Source: Podarcis raffonei
Taxonomy: Eukaryota; Chordata; Lepidosauria; Squamata; Lacertidae
Length of the DNA: 64,000 nucleotides
Reading direction: 5' to 3'
NCBI RefSeq assembly: GCF_027172205.1
Contig: NC_070614.1
Span: 50,718,001 to 50,782,000 of the forward strand
Below are positions 11,200 through 22,398 of the stretch, in pieces. A model generated the notes under the pieces. It had not been told where the DNA came from, ran no database searches, and saw nothing but the letters and a program-made list of their open reading frames with translations. How positions within the stretch are numbered: position 1 is the stretch's first letter; every line of letters begins with the position of its first letter. The position numbers were made by a program, and so were the translations under genes.

Positions 11200-11692
11200 A
11201 CTTTTTGTTGTTGTTTTGTCGTTTAGTCGTGTCCGACTCTTCTTGGCCCCCTGGACCAGAGCACGCCAGGCCCTCCTGTCTTCCACTGCCTCCCGCAGAT
11301 TGGTCAAACTCATGCTGGTAGCTTCGAGAACACTGTCCCACCATCTCGTCCTCCGTCGTCCCCTTCTCCTTGTGCCCTCCATCTTTCCCAACATCAGGGT
11401 CTTTTCCAGGGAGTCTTCTTCTCTTCTCATGAGGTGGCCAAAGTCTTGGAGCCTCAGCTTCAGGATCTGTCCTTCCAGTGAGCACTCAGGGCTGATTTCC
11501 TTCAGAATGGAGAGGTTTGATCTTCTTGCAGTCCATGGGACTCTCAAGAGTCTCCTCCAGCACCAGAATTCAAAAGCATCCATTCTTCGGCAATCAGCCT
11601 TCTTTATGGTCCAGCTCTCACTTCCCTACATCACTACTGGGAAAACCATAGCTTTGACTATACGGACCTTTCTTGGCAAGGTGATGTCTCTA
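11200..11692 (-). mobile_element. BovB LINE, 3' fragment
   Basis: The minus strand encodes FEFWCWRRLLRVPWTARR and MLGKMEGTRRRGRRRTRW. A 3-bp duplication in the 'MRREEDSLEK' region gives one extra Glu. It is 5'-truncated. Confidence 0.95.
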
Positions 11693-11964
11693 CACCCCCC
11701 CCAAAAAAAATTCCACACACGTGCTTGAAACGAAAAGTAAAAATTGCATCTCCATGGTGCACCATCACTACACACCATGTGGGATATTTTCGATCTACCT
11801 GGTATGTTCACAGCACAATCTCAACCTGCTTGTGGGCAACTTAACCGCCATCCTTCTCTTGCAAAGGATTGCTGTGAGCCAAAACTCCCAGAATCCTCAG
11901 GGGTTAGGGAGGTTGCCATGACAGTCGAACCAGATCAAGTAAGTGGTGTGAACTAAAGTGCCCT
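11693..11964. other. spacer end, no gene
   Basis: Unassigned. It includes a short 'actcccagaatcctcagggg' MITE-like piece. Confidence 0.35.
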
Positions 11965-13382
11965 CTCGTTCACCTTCCTGTTATGCCTCCAGATTTGGAC
12001 CACTCATACACCCCATATGTTTGAAAGAGCACTGCTTTCTCCCAAAGAATCCTGGGAAACATAGTTTCTTAAGAGCGCTAGGAATTGTAGCTCTGGGAGA
12101 AGCAAAGTACAGTTCCTGGAAGAGGAATCTACTACAGCGTGGAATCTGGTCTTAATTGTGCCAGGAGCTGTTTTCAACCATAGGTTTCACTCAGGTGAAG
12201 GAATGGCGAGATGGAGAGTGCCTTTTAAGCATGTGCAGAGTGTTTTCCCATCACCATGAGAAGTCACAGTCAATCCCCAGCCCCAAGTGTGTTCAATATT
12301 AGGAAGAAGGGCTTCCATTGGCAAGCATGGGGCTTTGAGCTCCAGGACCTATTTGTTTAGAACTGAAGCGCTGGAGGGAGGGAGCAGTAGAAAATAGATG
12401 AAAATTCAGGTGACCAAAGGGACATTTTGGAGCTGCCCCCAGACCAGGGCCGGGCCAAGATCTTTTGACACCTGAGGCAAACTGCATCACTGGCTAGGAA
12501 AGAAGGGAGGGAGTGAAGATCTAACGTTGTCGGGAACTTGGAGGCCAGATCTGCTGCCCCTGGGGATCCTGCCGCCCGAGGCGGTTGTCTCAGCTTGTCT
12601 CACAAGAGGGCCGGCCCTGCGCCAGACCTACCAGTTTCAGTATTTCAGAAACCAGGGTGCAATATTGCAGAGCCAGTTTTCCAAGATGCTAAGAAGAGCA
12701 GCCTTGCTAGATGAGGCCAGAAATCTGGCTGTGACGCTACAGGGAGTGCCAGATGTTTGTGGAGAAATTCCCAGGCAAGGTGATGCTGGAGGCAGCCTCA
12801 GTCGCCAGCGTTGGTGGTATAGTGGTGAGCATAGCTGCCTTCCAAGCAGTTGACCCGGGTTCGATTCCCGGCCAACGCAGCCTAGCTTTTTGGCAAAGGG
12901 TTAATGCTTTGCGGGCAAAATTAATCTCCCAGGCTCACTCTCTGTGAGGGGCTGAGACTGTGTTACATGCTGTACATTTAAAGGACATGACCTTCCCTCA
13001 AAGAGTCCCGGGAACTGTAGTTTGTTAAGGGTGCTGGGAGTTGTAGTTCTGTGAGGGGGCAAACTGCAATTCCCAGGATTCTTGGCGTGCGTCTGCTTCC
13101 AATGTATGGTTTTGAATAAAAGGAGAGCCTATTGAATCAGCACCCTATTCTCACAGTGGCCAAGTGGAGCCTATGGGAAGTTTGCAATCAGGATCCGAGC
13201 ACAGGAGAACTGTGGCTTCCAGAAACTGGTATGCAAAGGCATTCCTGCCCTCGAAGATGAAGAAACCCATAGATGGTGCTGAGGAGGGGCGAGGAGGGGG
13301 GAGGCGATAGGACTGCATAGCAGGCCACTTGAAGGGGGCACGTCCTAAACCCCCACCTGATGGCCACCTGACAACTGGGGTT
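11965..13382 (+). repeat. Gly-TCC segmental unit 3
   Basis: First unit of the plus-strand array: MITE-like block, 'atgtgcagagtgttttccc' motif, conserved flank, tRNA at 12808-12879, then the 'tacatttaaaggacatgacc' block. It is inverted relative to units 1 and 2, about 6 kb away. Confidence 0.85.
12808..12879 (+). tRNA. tRNA-Gly (TCC), copy 3
   Basis: It is 72 nt with an intact cloverleaf: acceptor GCGTTGG/CCAACGC, anticodon loop CTTCCAA (TCC), T arm 'ccgggttcgattcccgg'. A TTTTT terminator starts 11 nt past the gene. The mature sequence is the same as copies 4 and 5. Confidence 0.96.
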
Positions 13383-13780
13383 TTTAGTTTTTATAAAATT
13401 TTCAGTTTTAGAATTTAAAGTATTCATTTATACATCCTTAAGATATCAGTGACTTCCTTTCTTCTCTTTCCATGGATCATTTTACATATCATAAATCCCT
13501 GCACATTTTACAAAAACTGTACCATTCAGTATTCCATTATTGCATCCACCCAAACTTGTTTGCACTCTTGAATTTATCTGAATGCTGCCCGCGTTTTCAT
13601 CTGTACACAGTAATTTCCCATACATTCAATAAACGTTTTCCAATCTTCCTTAAACGTATGTTCTTCTTGTTCTCTTATTCTCTGTGTTAAGTCTGCAAGC
13701 TGTACATATTCTGTCAGCTTGAGTTGCCACTTTTTTCCGGTTGGGACCTCGCTCCTTTTCCATTTTTTACAAGTCCAACC
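13383..13780 (-). mobile_element. L1 ORF2 C-terminal fragment
   Basis: Antisense L1 tail between units 3 and 4, matching 15140-15600 and (inverted) 4440-4768. It contains several lesions relative to those copies. Confidence 0.65.
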
Positions 13781-15139
13781 ACTGGACCACTGTGAACACT
13801 ACTTCTAGGACAAATCTACATCCCCACAACTAATACACCCCATATGTTTGAAAGAGCACGACTTTCTCCCAAAGAATCCTGGGAAACATAGTTTCTTAAG
13901 AGTGCTAGGAATTGTAGCTCTGGGAGAAGCAAAGTACAGTTCCTGGAAGAGGAATCTACTACAGCGTGGAATCTGGACTTCATTGTGCCAGAAGCTGTTT
14001 TCAACTATAAGTTTAACTCAGGTGAAGGAATGGCGAGAGGGAGAGTGCCTTTTAAGCATGTGCAGAGTGTTTTCCCATCACCATGAGAAGTCACAGTCAA
14101 TCCCCACCCCCAAGTGTGTTCAATATTAGGAGGAAGGGCTTCCATTGGCAAGATTGGGGCTCTGAGCTCCAGGACCTATTTGTTTAGAACTGAAGCGCTG
14201 GAGGGAGGGAGCAGTAGAAAACAGATGAAAATTCAGGTGACAAAGGGACATTTGGGAGCTGCCCCCAGACCAGGGCTGGGCCAAGATGTTTTGACGCCTG
14301 AGGCAAACTGCAACACTGGCTAGGAAAGAAGGGAGGGAATGAAGATCTAACGTTGTCGGGAACTTGGAGGCCAGATCTGCTGCCCCTGGGGATCCTGCCG
14401 CCCGAGGCGGTTGTCTCAGCTTGTCTCACAGGAGGGCCGGCCCTGCACCAGACCTACCAGTTTCGGCATTTCAGAAACCATGGTGCAATATTGCAGAGCC
14501 AGTTTTCCAAGATGCTAAGAAGAGCAGCCTTTCTAGATGAGGCCAGAAATCTGGCTGTGACGCTACAGGGAGTGCCAGATGTTTGTGGAGAAATTCCCAG
14601 CCAGGGTGATGCTGGAGGCAGCCTCAGTCGCCAGCGTTGGTGGTATAGTGGTGAGCATAGCTGCCTTCCAAGCAGTTGACCCGGGTTCGATTCCCGGCCA
14701 ACGCAGCCTAGCTTTTTGGCAAAGGGTTAATGCTCAGTCTCTGTGAGGGTCTGGGGGTGCCCCCTTTCCGGAGACTGTGTTACCTGCTGTACATTTAAAG
14801 GACATGACCTTCCCTCAAAGAGTCCCAGGAACTGTAGTTTGCTAAGGGTGCTGGGAGTTGTAGTTCTGTGATGGGGCAAACTGCAATTCCCAGGATTCTT
14901 GGCGTCTGCTTCCAATGTATGGTTTTGAATAAAAGGAGAGCCTATTGAATCAGCACCCTATTCTCACAGTGGCCAAGTGGAGCCTATGGGAAGTTTGCAA
15001 TCAGGATCCGAGCACAGGAGAACTGTGACTTCCAGAAACTGGTATGCAAAGGCATTCCTGCCCTCGAAGATGAAGAAACCCATAGATGGTGCTGAGGAGG
15101 GGCGAGGAGGGGGGAGGCTATAGGGCTCACGTCCTAAAC
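13781..15139 (+). repeat. Gly-TCC segmental unit 4
   Basis: Second plus-strand unit, with its tRNA 1826 bp after that of unit 3. It has the same internal order of blocks. Confidence 0.85.
14634..14705 (+). tRNA. tRNA-Gly (TCC), copy 4
   Basis: A 72-nt intact copy, anticodon TCC, with a TTTTT terminator ('gcctagcttttt'). Internal A and B boxes are unchanged. Confidence 0.96.
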
Positions 15140-15600
15140 CCCCACACATTTTACAAAAACTGTACCATTCAGTATTCCATTATTGCATCCACCCAAACTT
15201 GTTTGCACTGTTGAATTTATCTCAATGCTGCCCGCGCTTTCATCTGTACACAGTTATTTCCCATATATTCAATAAACGGTTTCCAATCTTCCTTAAAAGT
15301 ATGTTCTTCTTGTTCTCTTATTCTCTGTGTTAAGTCTGCAAATGGTGCATATTCTGCCAGCTTAAGTTGCCACTTTTCTCCGGTTGGGACCTCACTCGTT
15401 TTCCATTTTTGGGCTAACGAAACACAGGCCGCAGCATTGACATAAATAACCCTTTTCGACACCTGGGAATTTCAGCCTGAATTATCCACCACAGAAAGGA
15501 CTTTTGGGGGAGAGGAGAAGTACATTTAAACATTTCCCCCCAATTCGTTATGGATCATTTCCCAATACTCTTTCACCCGTTTACAAGCCCAACCACCGGA
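15140..15600 (-). mobile_element. L1 ORF2 C-terminal fragment
   Basis: The minus strand has an 81-codon open stretch with the L1 ORF2 tail pattern (SLAQKWKTSEVPTGEKWQ, then ADLTQRIREQEEHTFKEDW). It separates units 4 and 5. Confidence 0.75.
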
Positions 15601-16690
15601 CCACTGTGAACGCTACTTCTAGGGCAAATCTACATCCTGGCAACTCATACATCCCGTACGTTTGAAAGAGCACAACTTTCTCCCAAAGAATCCCGGGAAA
15701 CATAGTTTCTTAAGAGCGCTGGGAATTGTAGCTCTGGGAGAAGCAAAGTACAGTCCCTGGAAGAGGAATCTGCCTCCGAGTCTACAGCGTGGAATCTAGA
15801 CTTAATTGTGCCAGAAGCTGTTTTCAACTATAGGTGAAGGAATGGCGAGAGGGAGAGTGCCTTTTAAGCATGTGCAGAGTGTTTTCCCATCACCATGAGA
15901 AGTCACAGTCAATCCCCAGCCCCAAGTGTGTTCAATATTAGGAAGAAAGGCTTCCATTTGCAAGCATGGGGCTCTGAGCTCCAGGACCAAGATATTTGGG
16001 CCAAGACATTTTGACACCTGAGGCAAACTGCAACACTGGCTAGGAAAGATGGGAGGGAGTGAAGATCTAACGTTGTCGGGAACTTGGAGGCAGTTCTGCT
16101 GCCCCTGGGGATCCTGCCGCCCGAGGCGGTTGTCTCAGCTTGTCTCACAGGAGGGCCGGCCCTGCGCCAGACCTACCAGTTTCAGCATTTCAGAAACCAG
16201 GGTGCAATATTGCAGAGCCAGTTTTCCAAGATGCTAAGAAGAGCAGCCTTTCTAGATGAGGCCAGAAATCTGGCTGTGACGCTACAGGGAGTGCCAGATG
16301 TTTGTGGAGAGGTTCCCAGCCAAGGTGATGCTGGAGGCAGCCTCAGTCGCCAGCGTTGGTGGTATAGTGGTGAGCATAGCTGCCTTCCAAGCAGTTGACC
16401 CGGGTTCGATTCCCGGCCAACGCAGCCTAGCTTTTTGGCAAAGGGTTAATGCTTTGCGGGCAAAAATAATCTCCCAGGCTCAGTCTCTGTGAGGGGCTGG
16501 GGTTGCCCCCTTTCCGGAGACTGTGTTACCTGCTGTACATTTAAAGGACATGACCTTCCCTTAAGGAGTCCTGGGAACTGTAGTTTGTTAAGGGTGCTGG
16601 GAGTTGTAGTTCTGTGATGAGGCAAACTACAGTTCCCAGGATTCTTGGAGTGTGTCTGCTTTAAATGTATGGCATCTACATAAGACCATA
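15601..16690 (+). repeat. Gly-TCC segmental unit 5
   Basis: Third plus-strand unit, with tRNA-to-tRNA spacing of 1719 bp. It is shortened upstream by loss of ~100 bp around 15990 relative to unit 4. Its 3' edge runs into a dispersed repeat ('ccataagaggagcccactgg'). Confidence 0.85.
16353..16424 (+). tRNA. tRNA-Gly (TCC), copy 5
   Basis: A 72-nt intact copy, anticodon TCC, TTTTT terminator 11 nt downstream. It is the last of the plus-strand array. Confidence 0.96.
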
Positions 16691-17162
16691 AGAGGAGCCC
16701 ACTGGAACAGGCCAAATGCAGCCCACCTAGACTCTTCTCGCTGTGGTCAACTGGAACCTGTGGGAATCTTGCCAGCAGGATCCGAGCATAAGAGACTCAG
16801 CTCACCTCTGCCTTCCAAACACTGGTATGTTTCTGCCCCTGAATTCAGGCACGCACTGAAGTTACCAATCTAGAGGCAAAGGAGAGCCATAGAGGGTGCA
16901 GAGCAAGACGTTTGGCACTAGCTTGGCTGCAGCAGTTGCCAGCAAGAAGCCTAGAAGCCGTCCAACGGCCTTAGGGACTCCATTCATGAATGGTGGAGGG
17001 TTTACTCCTTAGCATTTTCTTCTCCTGAAAATATCCTGCAAGGCAACAGAGCTTTAGGAGCAGTTTTTCTTCTCCTAGGTGGGCTACCTTCCCAGGCGGA
17101 GGAGCCCCATCTGCCCCTCCCTTCCCTCTAGACTATAGAACATGCAGAAAAAGCACACATAA
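16691..17162. other. intergenic, no gene
   Basis: It begins in a dispersed repeat also seen at 62820-62950. The rest is unassigned. Confidence 0.35.
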
Positions 17163-17547
17163 TGTTGTTGTTTAGTCGTTTAGTTGTGTCCAACTCTTCG
17201 TGACCCCCTGGACCAGAGCACGCCAGGCACTTCTGTCTTCCACTGCCTCCCGCAGTTTGGTCAAACTCATGCTGGTAGCTTCGAGAACACTGTCCCACCA
17301 TCTCGTCCTCTGTCGTCCCCTTCTCCTTGTGCCCTCCATCCTTCCCAACATCAGGGTCTTTTCCAGGGAGTCTTCTTCTCTTCTCACGAGGTGGCCAAAG
17401 TCTTGGAGCCTCAGCTGCAGGATTTGTCCTTCCTGTGAGCACTCAGGGCTGATTTCCTTCAGAATGGAGAGGTTTGATCTTCTTGCAGTCCATGGGACTT
17501 CCATACATCACTACTGAGAAAACTAAATGACTAAACAACAACAACAA
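17163..17547 (-). mobile_element. BovB LINE fragment with inverted end
   Basis: A minus-strand BovB 3' end, internally deleted after 'cttgcagtccatgggact'. The right edge reads 'actaaatgactaaacaacaa', which is the plus-sense BovB 3' terminus. Both ends therefore carry the 3' terminus, facing outward. Confidence 0.8.
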
Positions 17548-17561
17548 CAGGTTATTGTATT

Positions 17562-17628
17562 TTAGTGTTCTGTTGGAAGCCGCCCAGAGTGGCTGGGGAA
17601 ACCCAGCCAGATGGGCAGGGAATAAATA

Positions 17629-17682
<54 letters not shown>

Positions 17683-17685
17683 ACA
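17562..17685 (+). mobile_element. CR1/L2-group LINE 3' end with (TTA)n
   Basis: 'gaagccgcccagagtggctg' followed by about 17 TTA units. Confidence 0.75.
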
Positions 17686-17689
17686 GCAG

Positions 17690-18480
17690 CTCTCCAGAGC
17701 CCCTAATCTCCGCCACCCTCCAGGGTGGGAGGAACTCACAGTGCCCCCTCGGTGCCCCCAGTGCCCCCATTTGCTGAGCCACGTCAAATGGGGTGGGGGT
17801 GGCGCTCTTGGGCGTTGGGAGCTGTGAAACTCCCCACTCCCACCCGCCACCCCCGAAAAGGAAGGTGTGACTCTGAATAGGCCGGCCTTTGAAGCTCGAT
17901 CTTGTTCCCACGGAATAAAAGGAAAGAGGCGATGGATGGTTAGAAGCACGCGACGTGGCAGGATCATTGCATTCCTGCTTAAAACGGGGCGGGCAGATGG
18001 GGAGGAACGCACCCCTCCCAAAAACCTTGCATCCAATCGAGGCGAAGCTTTTTGCAGAAAAACATAACTGCACCACGAACACGAATCTTGCACAATCTTG
18101 CAAAAAAAGAAGAACGCCCAGGCGGTGCCTCAAATCTTGCCTGCACTTGGGAAGTCTGGATTTGACCCCCGGCTTCCATTTCCCTGCCAAATCTCCCCCT
18201 TCCTCACTCTCCCCTGATTTATTTTGTCAGTGAAAACCTGAGAGATATTGGCTGTCATCCTATTTGGGAAAAAAACCCATTGAATCCAATGGGAGCCACT
18301 TCTGGGCGTGATAATTGAGGCTGGATACTTTCCATGCTCCCATATTTGAAAGCTCCTTTAGGTTACGTGGGGGGGAGAAGGCCAGGAGGAAATTCGGGTG
18401 TTCATTTGAAGTTGCTTCCAAACCAAAAAGTTCCACCATTCTTATACACACAGAGAGAAAATTAAACCAAAAATTCAAGT
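17690..18480. other. unique intergenic block
   Basis: GC-rich around 17700-18050, without recognised repeats. No convincing gene. It lies upstream-to-downstream between a LINE tail and a tRNA-Gly. Confidence 0.35.
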
Positions 18481-18551
18481 TGCATTGGCCGGGAATCGAA
18501 CCCGGGCCTCCCGCGTGGCAGGCGAGAATTCTACCACTGAACCACCAATGC
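18481..18551 (-). tRNA. tRNA-Gly (GCC), copy 2
   Basis: 71 nt, intact, anticodon GCC, variable region 'ggagg'. A TTTTT terminator lies on the minus strand after 'aacttgaa'. The first seven downstream bases ('aacttga') match the chimeric copy at 53748. Confidence 0.96.
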
Positions 18552-18689
18552 TGTGCATAACATCTGGATTTTCCCCCTTGAGATTCTTGCAGCAGTAGCA
18601 CAAGTCAGGATGGACTCTTAACCATTTTATTGCCAGTGCACTGCCTGTTGGGTGTGCGGGGTTGCAATGATTTAAAGCACTTATCTGCT

Positions 18690-18818
18690 GAAATGAGGTT
18701 GCATTTTAATGTTGTATTTTAATATTGTTTTTAAGTTGTATTTTAATCAATTGTTTTTATACCTGGTGTTAGCTGCCCTGAGCCCCGTCTTGGCTGGGGA
18801 GGGCGGGGTATAAATAAA

Positions 18819-18860
<42 letters not shown>
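18690..18860 (+). mobile_element. CR1/L2-group LINE 3' end, second subfamily
   Basis: 'agctgccctgagccccgtct' and 'gggcggggtataaataaaat' precede a (TTA)n tail. This tail type differs from the 'cccagagtggctgggg' type. Confidence 0.75.
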
Positions 18861-18863
<3 letters not shown>

Positions 18864-18894
18864 TACTACTACTACTACCGCTTGCGCTTCTTTC

Positions 18895-19750
18895 TGTTTT
18901 GTCTGTCTGGAGGCGGTTGGGGGGTGGATGGCAGCTAACAGATTGAGGTTGAATCCTGACAAGACAGAAGTACTGTTTTTGGGGGACAGGGGGCAGGCAG
19001 GTGTGGGGGATTCCCTGGTCCTGGATGGGGTAACTGTGCCCCTGAAGGACCAGGAGCACAGCCAGGAAGTCATTTTGGACTCACAGTTGTCCATGGAGGC
19101 GCAGGTCAGTTCTGTGTCCAGGGCAGCTGTTTACCAGCTCCATCTGGTGCACAGGATGAGACCCTACCTGCCTGCGGACTGTCTTGCCAGAGTAGTGCAT
19201 GCTCTGGTTATCCCCGCTTGGACTACTGCCATGCGCTCTATGTGGTGCAACCTTCGAAGGTGACACGGAAACTACAACTAATCCAGAATGCGGCAGCCAG
19301 ACTGGTGACTGGGAGCGGCCCCCGAGACCACATAACACCGGTCTTGAAAGACCTACATCAGCTCCCAGTACGTTTCCGAGCACAATTCAAAGTGTTGGTG
19401 CTGAGCTTTAAAGCCCTAAATGGCCTCGGTCCAGTATACCTGAAGGAGCATCTCCATCCCCATCATTCTGCCTGAACACTGAGGTCCAGCTCCGAGGGCC
19501 TTCTGGTGATTCCCTCACTGCGAGAAGGGAAGTTACAGGGAACCAGGCAGAGGGCCTTCTCGGTAGTGGCACCCGCCTTGTGGAACGCCCTCCCACCAGA
19601 TGTCAAAGAGAAAAACAACTACCAAACTTTTAGAAGACATCTGAAGGCAGCCCTGTTTAGGGAACCTGTTTAATAGGTTATTGTATTTTAGTGTTTTGTT
19701 GGAAGCTGCCCAGAGTGGCTGGGGAAACCCAGCCAGATGGGTGGGGTATA

Positions 19751-19799
<49 letters not shown>

Positions 19800-19935
19800 G
19801 TTTAATAGGTTATTGCATTTTAGTTTTTGTTGGAAGCTGCCCAGAGTGGCTGGGGGGACCCAGCCAGATGGGTGGGGTATAAACAATAAATAATAATAAT
19901 AATAATTATTATTATTATTACTATTATTACTATTA
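18895..19935 (+). mobile_element. CR1/L2-group LINE, RT C-terminus and 3' UTR
   Basis: The plus strand encodes MAANRLRLNPDKTEVLFL, then LDGVTVPLKDQ, then QNAAARLVTGSGPRDH and LSFKALNGLGPVYL, the usual order in this LINE group. The frame is broken at about 19200 and a stop follows at 19475. Two 3' ends with (AAT)n tails follow in tandem (about 19690 and 19830). The sequence 'gcttgcgcttct' occurs on both sides. Confidence 0.8.
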
Positions 19936-19974
19936 CTACTGCTTGCGCTTCTATTCAGTTTTGTCACACGTGGC

Positions 19975-20490
19975 ACTCAAAGAACCTTTGCGCTTAGAGC
20001 TGGGAGAATTTTGGCCTCTGCATCTAACAAACGCTCCCCAGTTAGGAGGAGGCGGCGCAGATAGACACCCTGCGGGTTGAACCAGGCAGATCTATGGCTC
20101 TCTCCTCCCGCTGCGCCTCGGGGGTCTCCGGCAGGTGCCCGGAGGTGCCAAGGCTCGTGGGCCGCCGCTTTGGCCAGAGGTGCCATTTGACACCTCCGCG
20201 GGGGGCCGGGGATCCGCAAGTGGCGCTAGGGAGGCGGATCAAAGGGCAGGCGGGCGTGGGAGGCAATTGGCACCTGGGCGTGTGGAAGACTTTCCCAGGC
20301 TCCTAAAGCGGGGCGGGCGGGGGCACGACAGAAGGCGGGGGGGGGGAGACGGAAGGACAACACCAGCCTTGCCCCCCTTCCCTAATTAACAACCCTCGCC
20401 CGCAGCTGGATGGAGGGGGAGGGAATAATTGGAGGACAATGTCTCTCCCCCCCCATCCTCCACGATTTAGGGATTTCTCTTTGTACGGAT
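19975..20490. other. CpG-rich block
   Basis: CpG-dense from about 20040 to 20330, with no known repeat or gene. It may be a CpG island of an unseen transcript or a regulatory element. Confidence 0.35.
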
Positions 20491-20566
20491 TAAAGCAGGC
20501 ATCCCCAAACTCGGCCCTCCAGCTGTTTTGGGACTACAATTCCCATCATCCCTGACCATTGGTCCT

Positions 20567-20613
<47 letters not shown>

Positions 20614-20659
20614 TACTATTATTATTAAACCAAATGCAATTCTGGTTTTAAACGCAGTA

Positions 20660-20901
20660 CAGTGGTACCTCGGGTTACATACGCTAAAGGTTACATACGC
20701 TTCAGGTTACAGACTCCATTAACCCAGAAATAGTACTTCGGGTTAAGAACTTAGCTTCAGGATGAGAACAGAAATCGTGCTCCGGCGGCGCAGCAGCAGC
20801 AGGAGGCCCCATTAGCTAAAGTGGTGCTTCAGGTTAAGAACAGTTTCAGGTTAAGAATGGACCTCCGGAACGAATTAAGTGCTTAACCTGAGGTACCACT
20901 G
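20660..20901 (+). mobile_element. Tigger-like MITE, array copy 1
   Basis: 242 bp from 'cagtggtacctcgggtta' to 'ctgaggtaccactg', terminal inverted repeats of about 14 bp or more, TA on both sides. The family fits Tc1/mariner (Tigger/pogo-like). Confidence 0.85.
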
Positions 20902-22398
20902 TATAAGGAGTCTCTATAGTGTATTTTAAAATGGGGTTTCAGAGTTTTTAGGGGGTTTTGAATGTCTTATGTAGATTTCTCAATGTCATTGTTCTATATG
21001 GGACAATGAGAATAAAGATATTGTATCGTATCATATCGTATTTACAGTGGTACCTCGGATTACACACGCTTCAGGTTACAGACTCCGCTAACCCAGAAAT
21101 AGTACCTCCGGTTAAGAACTTTGCTTCAGGATGAGAACAGAAATCGTGCTCCGGCGGCGCAGCGGCAGTGGGAGGCCCCATTAGCTAAAGTGGTGCTTCA
21201 GGTTAAGAACAGTTTCAGGTTAAGAATGGACCTCCGGAACGAATTAAGTACTTAACGTGAGTTACCACTGTATAAGGAGTCTCTATAGTGTATTGTATTT
21301 TAAAATGGGGTTTCAGAGTTTTTAGGGGGTTTTGAATGTCTTATGTAGATTTCTCAATGTCATTGTTCTATATGGGACAATGAGAATAAAGATATTGTAT
21401 CGTATCATATCGTATTTACAGTGGTACCTCGGATTACACACGCTTCAGGTTACAGACTCCGCTAACCCAGAAATAGTACCTCCGGTTAAGAACTTTGCTT
21501 CAGGATGAGAACAGAAATCGTGCTCCGGCGGCGCAGCGGCAGCGGGAGGCACCATTAGCTAAAGTGGTGCTTCAGGTTAAGAACAGTTTCAGGTTAAGAA
21601 TGGACCTCCGGAACGAATTAAGTACTTAACGTGAGTTACCACTGTATAAGGAGTCTCTATAGTGTATTGTATTTTAAAATGGGGTTTCAGAGTTTTTAGG
21701 GGGTTTTGAATGTCTTATGTAGATTTCTCAATGTCATTGTTCTATATGGGACAATGAGAATAAAGATATTGTATCGTATCATATCGTATTTACAGTGGTA
21801 CCTCGGATTACACACGCTTCAGGTTACAGACTCCGCTAACCCAGAAATAGTACCTCCGGTTAAGAACTTTGCTTCAGGATGAGAACAGAAATCGTGCTCC
21901 GGCGGCGCAGCGGCAGCGGGAGGCACCATTAGCTAAAGTGGTGCTTCAGGTTAAGAACAGTTTCAGGTTAAGAACGGACCTCCAGAACGAATTAAGTACT
22001 TAACGTGAGCTACCACTGTATAAGGGGTCTCTATAGTGTATTGTATTTTAAAATGGGGTTTCAGAGTTTTTAGGGGGTTTTGAATGTCTTATGTAGATTT
22101 CTCAATTTCATTGTTCTGTATGGGACAATGAGAATAAAGATATCGTATCGTATCATATCGTATTTACAGTGGTACCTCAGGTTACATATGCTTCAGGTTA
22201 CATACGCCTTCAGGTTCCAGACTCCGCTAACCCAGAAATAGTACCTCTGGTTAAGAACTTTGCTTCAGGATGAGATCAGAAATCACGCGGCGGCAGCAGG
22301 AGGCCCCATTAGCTAAAGTGGTGCTTCAGGTTAAGAACAGTTTCAGGTTAAGAATGGACCTCCAGAACGAATTAAGTACTTAACCCGAGGTACCACTG
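20660..22398 (+). repeat. tandem array of five MITEs (374-bp period)
   Basis: MITE starts fall at 20660, 21045, 21419, 21793 and 22167. The last three intervals are exactly 374 bp and the first is 385. Each unit is the MITE plus a linker from 'taaggagtctctatag' to 'cgtatcatatcgtattta'. The inner units share changes such as 'ggattacacacgc', so they arose by repeated duplication rather than separate insertion. Confidence 0.9.

Noticed and set aside
12527-12853. A 108-codon frame repeated in all five Gly-TCC units
   Set aside because: It runs straight through the tRNA gene and is kept only because the units are recent duplicates. No protein family is recognisable.
17552-18190. Long frames with poly-Asn or poly-Ile runs
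   Set aside because: They are translations of (TTA)n/(AAT)n LINE tails, not genes.
20660-22398. CRISPR-like regular array
   Set aside because: Spacing is regular, but the units are whole 374-bp MITE-plus-linker copies in a vertebrate genome, with no short repeats and variable spacers.
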